A program made the translations under genes and the position numbers. Shown here piece by piece: positions 1-5,119 of a stretch of 5,119 bases of DNA. The stretch comes from Gemmatimonadota bacterium. GTDB lineage: Bacteria; Gemmatimonadota; Gemmatimonadetes; Gemmatimonadales; GWC2-71-9. The first letter of the stretch is position 1, and every line of letters begins with the position of its first letter. The notes under the pieces were generated by a model that had not been told where the DNA came from, did no database searches, and was given only the letters and a program-made list of their open reading frames with translations. The DNA lies in NCBI GenBank assembly GCA_017889745.1, contig JAGGAG010000173.1, positions 1-5,119 on the forward strand, in the 5' to 3' direction.

Positions 1-15
1 GATGTCGAGCTGCTT

Positions 16-149
16 GGTATCCGCTAGAGTGGACAGGTACGAAGCCACGGCGGCTGGAGGCTGAGGCGGTATCCGCTTCTGCGGTCGGGTGGGGTCGCCC
101 GGGTCCTGCAGGCGTTGGGATGGCGCTTTCCGCGGAGCGCCGATCCGCT
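16..149. repeat. Short direct repeats (ATCCGCT x3) in the leader of the cyclase gene
   Basis: ATCCGCT occurs at 19-25, 71-77 and 143-149. The first two copies extend to the 10-mer GGTATCCGCT (16-25 and 68-77), and the first and third share a following A. Spacings are 52 and 72 bases. They could be regulator-binding half-sites or relics of a local duplication. The core also occurs once inside the cyclase coding sequence near 1430, so the 7-mer alone means little; the paired 10-mer is the stronger signal. Confidence 0.35.
122..141. promoter_or_regulatory. 20-bp perfect-arm dyad upstream of the cyclase gene (possible operator or hairpin)
   Basis: GGCGCT (122-127) and AGCGCC (136-141) are perfect inverted arms of 6 bases around an 8-base centre. 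The dyad ends 50 bases before the start codon. Just downstream, TACATT (149-154) matches a sigma-70 -10 box at 4 of 6 positions, but I see no convincing -35 box at the right distance, so no promoter is called. If that -10 were real, the dyad would overlap the -35 region as an operator does. No T-run follows, so it does not look like a Rho-independent terminator of an upstream gene. Short GC-rich dyads are common by chance in DNA like this. Confidence 0.25.
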
Positions 150-176
150 ACATTGTGAGCTGTCGCGTCGTTCCTG

Positions 177-184
177 AGAAGGAG
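177..184 (+). promoter_or_regulatory. Strong Shine-Dalgarno of the cyclase gene
   Basis: AGAAGGAG lies 7 bases before the ATG at 192, which is ideal spacing. It fixes the start of the diguanylate cyclase. Confidence 0.8.
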
Positions 185-191
185 ATCACGA

Positions 192-1622
192 ATGCGCGCA
201 GGTGAGTACGCAGGCCCCAGTTGGTGGCCCGTCAAGCTGCTCCGCGAAACCGCTCATGAAGGCGTGCGTCACCTCTGGCTCGTCTGGCTCGGGGTCAGCG
301 CACTTGCCATCATGCTGGGTGTCCTCGAGGCGCGCCTCAACTGGAGCGGCATCCCCATCCAGCTGGGCGACGCCACCGTCGGGCTCACCGTCTATCCCCC
401 GCTCTTCTTCTCCCTGCTGCTGGCCATCTGGCTCGGGCCCATGTGGGGCATCATCCCGGGCTACGCCGCCGGGCTCGTCAGCGCGCTCATCGGCGGCCTC
501 ACCATTTCGCAGTCGCTCCTCTTCGCCTGCGCCACGCCGGTCGAGGTCCTCATCGTGTGGGGCACCATGGTGCTGCTCCAGATCCACCCCGACCTGCCCC
601 GCGCGCGCGACCTCGCCCTCTTCGCCGGCGTCGGCCTCGTCGCCGCCGCCGCCTCCTCCCTCGCCGGGCTGATCTGGATCGAGGTGCGCCACCTCGACGT
701 GCTCTCGGGCGCGCGGATCTGGCAGGGATGGCTGGTGGGCGACTTCCTGGAGATGGCGGTGCTGGCGCCCATCGTGCTGCGGCTGTGCGGGCCCGGCGTG
801 CGGACGTGGGTCGACCAGCAGGTCCCGGCGCCACCGCGCCTCACGGTGAGCTACACCCGCGCCACCGTGCTCGTCACCGCCATCAACGTGCTCCTGGCCA
901 TCATGGTGGCCCGCGGCGTGGCGCTCATGCTCCACAGCGTCTCGGCCAACCCGCTCTGGGCCTCCCCCGAGGCGCAGGTGGTCATGTCGCACCTGCGCGA
1001 GGGACTGACCTTCATGGGGCTGCTGCTGCTCGTCGCCATGGCCCTCGGCATGTCCTTCGCCATGGCGCTGGCCCGTCTCGGCGAGCGAGATCACTCCCGC
1101 GCCCAGCGCGACGCCCTCACCGGCTGTTTGAATCGACGCGCCTTCGGGGCGCTCTACCGCCGCGAAGGCGACCGCAGTCGCAGGCTCTCCCGCCCGGTGT
1201 CACTCCTCTTCTTCGACATAGACCGCTTCAAGATGCTCAACGACCGCTTCGGCCACGAAGTCGGCGACGAGGTGCTGGATCTCATGTGCCGGAGGGTATC
1301 GGGGGCCCTGCGCGAGCACGACGTGCTCTTCCGCTGGGGTGGTGAGGAGTTCCTGGTCCTGCTGCCGCATACCCGGGCGCCCGAGGCCGCGGCCGTGGCC
1401 GAGCGCGTTCGCCGCGCCGTCGCCGATGATCCGCTGGGCCGCGATGCGAACGCCGAGCCCATCGACCTCACCATCAGTGTCGGGTGTGCCACCGCCGAGC
1501 CCGCGCCCGAACTGCCCGATGACCTGCTCCACCGCGCCGATGCCGCCTGCTACCGCGCCAAGGCGCTGGGAAGGAATCGCGTGGAAAGCGCCCGGGCTGA
1601 CCTCATTGTGATCTCGGCTTAG
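192..1622 (+). CDS. Membrane-bound diguanylate cyclase (MASE1-like sensor + GGDEF)
   Basis: This 476-residue inner-membrane protein should make cyclic di-GMP from two GTP. The N-terminal part (about residues 28-293) has roughly eight hydrophobic segments (near 28-46, 62-80, 82-105, 107-129, 141-162, 177-198, 223-245, 270-293). A YPP motif at 68-70 and WLVGDFLEMAVLAPIVL at 180-196 resemble the MASE1 sensory domain, whose ligand is not generally known; it could be a related MASE-type domain instead. The C-terminal GGDEF domain (about 303-468) is complete: DALTGCLNRR (307-316), FDIDRFK (341-347) with metal ligand D342, GHEVGD (354-359), active site GGEEF (383-387), and ADAACYRAKALGRNRV (449-464). 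REHD (374-377), five residues before GGEEF, is the RxxD product-inhibition site. The ATG is supported by a strong Shine-Dalgarno. No EAL or HD-GYP domain is present. It converges with the ABC gene and is probably monocistronic. GGDEF activity is very likely; the sensed signal is unknown. Confidence 0.95.
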   Translation: MRAGEYAGPSWWPVKLLRETAHEGVRHLWLVWLGVSALAIMLGVLEARLNWSGIPIQLGDATVGLTVYPPLFFSLLLAIWLGPMWGIIPGYAAGLVSALIGGLTISQSLLFACATPVEVLIVWGTMVLLQIHPDLPRARDLALFAGVGLVAAAASSLAGLIWIEVRHLDVLSGARIWQGWLVGDFLEMAVLAPIVLRLCGPGVRTWVDQQVPAPPRLTVSYTRATVLVTAINVLLAIMVARGVALMLHSVSANPLWASPEAQVVMSHLREGLTFMGLLLLVAMALGMSFAMALARLGERDHSRAQRDALTGCLNRRAFGALYRREGDRSRRLSRPVSLLFFDIDRFKMLNDRFGHEVGDEVLDLMCRRVSGALREHDVLFRWGGEEFLVLLPHTRAPEAAAVAERVRRAVADDPLGRDANAEPIDLTISVGCATAEPAPELPDDLLHRADAACYRAKALGRNRVESARADLIVISA

Positions 1623-1630
1623 GAGGGCCC

Positions 1631-1686
1631 GCTCACCGCTCACCGCTCACCGCTCACCGCTTACCGCTCACCGCTTACCGTTCACG
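1631..1686 (-). repeat. Heptamer tandem array, 8 units (GGTGAGC/GGTAAGC on the minus strand)
   Basis: On the plus strand the units are GCTCACC x4, GCTTACC, GCTCACC, GCTTACC and a final GTTCACG: eight 7-base units in 56 bases. The array fills most of the 69-base gap between the convergent cyclase and ABC stop codons. Read along the ABC transcript it is GGTRAGC, starting 5 bases after the ABC stop, and the unit nearest the ABC gene is CGTGAAC, one base from the GGTGAAC unit of the array after the MATE gene. There are no spacers. I see no hairpin followed by a T-run, so how transcription ends between these genes is not evident. Replication slippage would explain the perfect and near-perfect units. 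Confidence 0.95.
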
Positions 1687-1691
1687 CAGTT

Positions 1692-3539
1692 CTAGAGCGG
1701 CCCCCTCGTTTGCACCGCCGCCACCGCCGGTGAATCCGGCTCCGGAGTGAAGTCCTCGCCCGGGTTGATGAACCGGTCCGTCTCCAGCCCGTACTGCTTG
1801 TCGTAGAGCTGCCGGTACCGGCCATTCAGCGCCAGGAGCTGCGGCTGCGTGCCGCGCTCCACGATCCGTCCTCCCTCGAGCACCAGGATCTGGTCCGCGC
1901 TCGCGATGGTCGAGAGCCGGTGCGCGATCACGAACGTCGTGCGCCCGGTGCGCAGCCGCCGCAGGCCGTCGCGGATGAGTTCCTCGCTCTCGCTGTCGAG
2001 GCTCGACGTCGCCTCGTCCAGGATCAGGATCCGGGGATCGGCCAGGATCGCCCGCGCGATCGCCACCCGCTGCCGCTGGCCGCCTGACAGCTTCACGCCC
2101 CGCTCCCCCACCACCGTGTCGTACCCCTCGGTGAACCGGCTCACGAACTCGTCGCAGTGCGCCAGCCCCGCCGCCGCGAGGATCTCCGTCCGCGTGGCAC
2201 CCGGCTTGGAGAACGCCACGTTCTCGGCGATCGTGCCGTCGAAGAGGAAATTGTCCTGCAGCACCACACCCAGCTGGCTCCGGTAGTCGCGCAGCCGCAG
2301 CGTGGTCAGGTCCATCCCGTCCACCAGCACCCGGCCGATCTGCGGCCGGTTGAACGCCAGGATCAGGCTCAGCATCGTGCTCTTGCCCGAGCCACTCGAT
2401 CCCACCAGCGCGGTGGTCGACCCCGCCGGGGCGTGGAAGCTGATGTCCTGCAGCACCGGTACGTCCGGCACGTAGCTGAAGCTCACGTCGTCGAACAGCA
2501 CGTCGCCGTCGATCATCGGCACCGGCCGCCGCTGCGCATCGCCCGCGTCCTCCGTGGCCAGCCCGCGCACTTCCCGGATCCGGTCCAGCCCCGCGAACGC
2601 CTCGCTCACCTGCGTGCCGATCGACGCGATCTGCACCAGCGGTGCCGCCACCAGCCCGATGAAGAACACGTACATGATGAAGTCGCCCAGCGTCATCTGG
2701 CCGCTCAGGATCGCCCGCCCGCCCATCACGATGAGCAGCATGCCCACGATGCCGATGATGACGGTGGTCACCGCCGTCACCCACGAGATCGCGGTGATCG
2801 TCGCCGCCACGTTGCGGAACAGCTTGTGGACTCCCTTGCCGAACACCTGCCGCTCCCGCCGCTCCGCTGTGTACGTCTTCACCAGCCGGATGCCGCCCAC
2901 CGTCTCCGCCAGCCGGCCGCTCACCTCCGCGTTGATCGCCGACCGCTGCCGGAAGATCGGCCGCAGCCGGTTGAACGCCGCCGCCATCACCCCGCCGAAC
3001 GCCATCAGGACCACCAGCGTGATGGTGGTCATCTTCCAGTTGAGCCAGAAGAGTACGCCCAGTGCGATACTGGCCGTCATGAGCCCGCCCAGCAGCTGCA
3101 CGATCCCGGTGCCCACCAGGTTCCGGATGCCTTCCGCGTCCGACATGATCCGCGAGATCAGTACGCCGGTCTTGGTCGAGTCGAAGTAGCTCACCGGCAG
3201 CCGCAGCATGTGCTCCTGCACCGACTTCCGGAGCTCGGTGATAGCCCGCTGCGCCGCGATGCTCATGACCTGCGACAGGCCGAACGACGTCGCCGCCTGC
3301 ACCAGCGTCGCGAGTCCCACGGCGAGGGCCAGCTCCAGGAGGAGGTCCGCCCGGTGCTGCGGCAGCACCCGGTCGATGAGGAACTTCGAGCTGGTGGGAA
3401 GCACCAGGCCCGCCAGGCGGTTCACCACCATGAGCAGCACGCCGACGCTCAGCTTGCCGCGGTGGGCCCAGACCAGCTCTCGGGCCTCGCGCCACACCAC
3501 TTCGCCGGTGACCCGGTTCTTCTTTTCGGGTGATGCCAC
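1692..3539 (-). CDS. Half-size ABC exporter (MsbA/LmrA-like, ABCB type)
   Basis: This 615-residue protein fuses a six-helix membrane domain (about 22-310) to an ATPase domain (about 346-580). It should work as an inner-membrane homodimer that exports lipids, drugs or other hydrophobic compounds. Helices lie near 28-50, 62-85, 143-165, 168-188, 248-272 and 286-308; YFDSTKTGVLISRIMSD (118-134) is typical of ABC exporters. All ATPase motifs are intact: A-loop Y356, Walker A GSSGSGKST (380-388), Q-loop Q428, X-loop TVVGERG (475-481), signature LSGGQ (484-488), Walker B ILILDEA with catalytic E509, D-loop SSLD (512-515) and H-loop H540. I chose the GTG start because AAGGG lies 6 bases upstream and the resulting length fits the family; the frame stays open far upstream, antisense to the MATE gene, but that part is composition-driven. 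A tail of about 32 residues after KQYG (581-584), rich in Pro and acidic residues, exceeds the usual MsbA end. Fold and export role are secure; substrate and MsbA identity are not. Confidence 0.95.
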   Translation of the reverse strand: MASPEKKNRVTGEVVWREARELVWAHRGKLSVGVLLMVVNRLAGLVLPTSSKFLIDRVLPQHRADLLLELALAVGLATLVQAATSFGLSQVMSIAAQRAITELRKSVQEHMLRLPVSYFDSTKTGVLISRIMSDAEGIRNLVGTGIVQLLGGLMTASIALGVLFWLNWKMTTITLVVLMAFGGVMAAAFNRLRPIFRQRSAINAEVSGRLAETVGGIRLVKTYTAERRERQVFGKGVHKLFRNVAATITAISWVTAVTTVIIGIVGMLLIVMGGRAILSGQMTLGDFIMYVFFIGLVAAPLVQIASIGTQVSEAFAGLDRIREVRGLATEDAGDAQRRPVPMIDGDVLFDDVSFSYVPDVPVLQDISFHAPAGSTTALVGSSGSGKSTMLSLILAFNRPQIGRVLVDGMDLTTLRLRDYRSQLGVVLQDNFLFDGTIAENVAFSKPGATRTEILAAAGLAHCDEFVSRFTEGYDTVVGERGVKLSGGQRQRVAIARAILADPRILILDEATSSLDSESEELIRDGLRRLRTGRTTFVIAHRLSTIASADQILVLEGGRIVERGTQPQLLALNGRYRQLYDKQYGLETDRFINPGEDFTPEPDSPAVAAVQTRGPL

Positions 3540-3590
3540 GGAGTACCCTTGTACCTTTCGGCCGACGAAACCAGGAACCCGAAAAACGAC
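3540..3590. promoter_or_regulatory. Short divergent control region between ABC and MATE genes
   Basis: These 51 bases separate the two divergent start codons, so both promoters must lie here or reach into the opposite coding sequence. An inverted repeat GTAC-CCTT-GTAC spans 3543-3554 and covers the ABC Shine-Dalgarno. TTGTCA on the minus strand (3597-3592) matches a -35 box at 5 of 6 positions, but no plausible -10 follows at 16-18 bases. No promoter pair is convincing in either direction. On the plus strand AGGAA (3573-3577) is the only Shine-Dalgarno-like motif for the MATE gene, at a long 13-base spacing. Confidence 0.5.
3546..3550 (-). promoter_or_regulatory. Shine-Dalgarno that sets the GTG start of the ABC gene
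   Basis: Minus-strand AAGGG is 6 bases before the GTG at 3539-3537. The next in-frame ATG lies 36 codons further in, inside the first membrane helix, so it would truncate the protein. This makes the GTG the best start. Confidence 0.6.
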
Positions 3591-4979
3591 ATGACAAATG
3601 TAGTCGCCCGCGCCATGCCCACTGCGGAAGAGAGCCGGGCCCTGCTGCGCCTCGCCCTGCCCGTGGTCGTGGTACAGGTCGGCATCATGGCCATGGGCGT
3701 GGTGGACACCATCATGGTGGGCCACCTCTCCGCCACCGCGCTCGCCGCCGTGGCCCTGGGCAACCTGTACTTCTTCGGCTGCGTCATTCTCGGCATGGGT
3801 GCGCTGATGGGGCTCGACCCCATCGTGGCTCAGGCCCTGGGTGCCGGCGACCACCCCGCCGTGGCCCGCGGCGTTCAGCGCGGGCTGATCCTGGCCATCG
3901 CCCTCTCCATTCCCGCCGCCCTCGTCCTCCTGTACGGTGAAGCGGCCCTGCGCGCCATGGGCCAGCCGGCGGAGGTGGTGCCCCTGGCCGGCGCCTATGC
4001 CCGCTGGGCCGCGCCCGGCGTGCTGCCGCTCTACCTGTTCGTGGTGCTGCGCCAGAGCCTTCAGGCGCTGCGCGCCATGCGCCCGATCATCATCTGCATC
4101 ATCGCGGGCAACATCCTCAACGGCTTCCTCAACTGGGTGCTGATCTACGGTCACCTGGGTGCCCCGGCGCTCGGCGTCGCCGGGGCCGCCATCTCCACCA
4201 CCATCGGGCGCTGGGCCCTGCCCTTCGTCCTCTTGGGCCTTGCCTGGCATGAACTCGGGCCGGCGCTCCGGCCGCTGCGCCGCGAGGCACTCGAATGGGC
4301 GCCGCTCGGGCGCATGTTCCACCTGGGCCTGCCCATCGGCATCCAGACCGCTCTCGAGTTCACCGCCTTCGGCGCCGTGGGCCTGATGATGGGACGCCTG
4401 GGCACGATTCCCGTTGCTGCTCACCAGGTCGCGATCAACCTCGCGTCGCTCACCTTCATGGTGCCCCTCGGCGTGGGCCAGGCGGCCGCCGTCCTGGTGG
4501 GCCACGCCATCGGTGCCGCGGATCTCCCCGGTGCACGCCGGGCCGCCCGCGCCGCAATGGTCTACGGCGTCGGGTTCATGGCCCTCACCAGCCTGGTGTT
4601 CGTGCTCATCCCGGAGCCGCTCGCACACCTGTACACCAACGATCTGCCCACCATTGCGCTCGCCGCGGCACTGCTGCCCGTTGCCGGCGTGTTCCAGCTC
4701 TTCGACGGCACCCAGGCCGTCACCGCCGGCATCCTCCGCGGTGCCGGCGATACCCGGGTGCCCATGTTCATCAACCTGGGCGGCTTCTGGCTCTGCGGCA
4801 TCCCGCTCAGCCTCGTGCTCGGCTTCCGCACCGCCATGGGCCCGGTGGGCCTCTGGTGGGGCCTCGCCGCCGCGCTCGCGGTCGTGGCAGCCATCCTCAC
4901 GCTCCGCGTCCGCACCCTGCTGCGCCGCCCGCTCACGCGGGTGATGGTCGAGCACGCCATCGCAGCGGAGACGGTGTAG
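3591..4979 (+). CDS. MATE-family multidrug efflux antiporter (NorM-like)
   Basis: This 462-residue inner-membrane protein should expel cationic drugs, dyes or metabolites in exchange for Na+ or H+. Twelve hydrophobic segments form two six-helix bundles (roughly 19-217 and 243-440), the normal MATE architecture and length. Diagnostic stretches are VVDTIMVGHLSATALAAVALGN (around 37-58), AAHQVAINLASLTFMVPLGVG (276-296) and LRGAGDT (382-388). Acidic residues at positions known to matter in Vibrio NorM are present: D39 in helix 1, E256 in helix 7 (cf. E255) and D372 in helix 10 (cf. D371), so coupling looks intact. The ATG at 3591 gives the standard N-terminus; upstream AGGAA is 13 bases away, a weak ribosome site. 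An in-frame TTG at 3549 would add 14 polar residues, and an ATG at 3615 has no Shine-Dalgarno. The gene is divergent from the ABC exporter. NorM subfamily is likely from these acidic residues; the substrate cannot be told. Confidence 0.94.
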   Translation: MTNVVARAMPTAEESRALLRLALPVVVVQVGIMAMGVVDTIMVGHLSATALAAVALGNLYFFGCVILGMGALMGLDPIVAQALGAGDHPAVARGVQRGLILAIALSIPAALVLLYGEAALRAMGQPAEVVPLAGAYARWAAPGVLPLYLFVVLRQSLQALRAMRPIIICIIAGNILNGFLNWVLIYGHLGAPALGVAGAAISTTIGRWALPFVLLGLAWHELGPALRPLRREALEWAPLGRMFHLGLPIGIQTALEFTAFGAVGLMMGRLGTIPVAAHQVAINLASLTFMVPLGVGQAAAVLVGHAIGAADLPGARRAARAAMVYGVGFMALTSLVFVLIPEPLAHLYTNDLPTIALAAALLPVAGVFQLFDGTQAVTAGILRGAGDTRVPMFINLGGFWLCGIPLSLVLGFRTAMGPVGLWWGLAAALAVVAAILTLRVRTLLRRPLTRVMVEHAIAAETV

Positions 4980-4980
4980 C

Positions 4981-5064
4981 GGTGAACGGTGAACGGTGAA
5001 CGGTGAACGGTGAACGGTGAACGGTGAACGGTGAACGGTGAACGGTGAACGGTGAACGGTGAAC
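4981..5064 (+). repeat. Perfect heptamer tandem array, 12 x GGTGAAC
   Basis: Twelve uninterrupted identical copies of GGTGAAC begin one base after the MATE TAG stop (4977-4979). The final bases of the gene, GGTGTAGC (4973-4980), look like a one-insertion, one-substitution version of the unit and may have seeded the array. Perfect identity over 84 bases points to recent expansion or homogenisation, so copy number probably varies between strains. Each unit contains TGA, giving four stops in each plus-strand frame; the minus strand (GTTCACC) is open in all frames. There are no spacers and no internal hairpin. It is related to the array at 1631-1686 by one or two substitutions per unit. Confidence 0.97.
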
Positions 5065-5119
5065 GCGAAGGTAGCAGCGGTGGTGCGGCGAATGGGGATG
5101 GCTCCGGAGGCTCTGTTGC
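5065..5119. other. Unassigned 3' edge of the window
   Basis: Fifty-five bases follow the array to the window end. ATG triplets at 5092 and 5098 are in the same open frame to the edge (MGMAPEALL), but there is no Shine-Dalgarno, so a gene start is only a possibility. An 8-base palindrome CTCCGGAG lies at 5102-5109. No terminator with a T-run for the MATE gene is visible. Confidence 0.2.

Noticed and set aside
3..158. Small open frame in the leader, or the tail of an upstream gene (frame 1 ends at TAG 25-27)
   Set aside because: Too short to judge, with no recognisable motif or ribosome site.
186..1094. 302-codon minus-strand open frame across the cyclase gene
   Set aside because: Low-complexity Gly/His/Glu/Asp composition, antisense to a convincing membrane domain.
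1621..1626. AGGAGG overlapping the cyclase stop, a perfect Shine-Dalgarno
   Set aside because: No ATG, GTG or TTG follows within a usable distance on the plus strand; the heptamer array follows instead.
1631..1686. CRISPR array
   Set aside because: The units are 7 bases, directly adjacent and without spacers, and there are no cas genes; the same holds for 4981-5064.
1623..1706. Terminator hairpin between the convergent genes (GAGGG 1623-1627 with CCCTC 1702-1706)
   Set aside because: Only 5 pairs across a long loop and no T-run; chance pairing is likely.
2157..3533. 458-codon plus-strand open frame across the ABC gene
   Set aside because: Arg/His/Pro-rich shadow of a gene with all ABC motifs on the other strand.
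3540..4955. Open frame extending the ABC gene upstream by about 472 codons, antisense to the MATE gene
   Set aside because: Its sequence is His/Gly/Glu/Ala-rich, typical of the antisense of a GC-rich gene, and has no domain. The GTG at 3539 has its own Shine-Dalgarno and gives a normal-length exporter.
1631..5064. Transposon with terminal inverted repeats formed by the two arrays
   Set aside because: The arrays are inversely oriented, but there is no transposase, the units differ between ends, and no target-site duplication is visible.

Overview
The window is a very GC-rich bacterial stretch with strong G/C preference at third codon positions. It holds three complete protein-coding genes and two short tandem-repeat arrays. 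There is no rRNA, tRNA, transposase, phage gene or CRISPR array. The lineage cannot be fixed from the sequence. The GC content, the membrane-anchored diguanylate cyclase and the efflux genes would suit Gemmatimonadota, Acidobacteriota, Myxococcota or Proteobacteria; any choice among these is a guess.

Layout: bases 1-191 are a non-coding leader with short direct repeats and a 20-bp dyad, ending in a strong Shine-Dalgarno. Bases 192-1622 (+) encode a membrane diguanylate cyclase: a MASE1-like multi-helix sensor fused to a GGDEF domain with intact active and inhibitory sites. Bases 1623-1691 separate it from the convergent ABC gene and are mostly a heptamer array (GCTCACC on +, GGTGAGC on -). 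Bases 1692-3539 (-) encode a half-size ABC exporter (6-helix membrane domain plus nucleotide-binding domain). A 51-base gap (3540-3590) separates it from a divergently transcribed MATE-family multidrug antiporter (3591-4979, +). A second array, 12 perfect copies of GGTGAAC (4981-5064), starts one base after the MATE stop codon. The last 55 bases hold nothing that can be assigned.

The ABC and MATE genes form a back-to-back pair of exporters, one ATP-driven and one ion-driven, and probably share a control region. The cyclase faces the ABC gene tail to tail and is probably an independent signalling unit. Nothing in the sequence links c-di-GMP to the exporters.

The least ordinary feature is the pair of related heptamer arrays. 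Read in the sense direction of the upstream transporter gene, both are runs of GGTRARC placed just after the stop codon (5 bases for ABC, 1 base for MATE). Nearly every unit carries a TGA or TAA, and the 7-base period puts stop codons in all three frames. This may be only replication-slippage junk, but the matched position and orientation merit a genome-wide check. No clear new multi-gene system is visible here.
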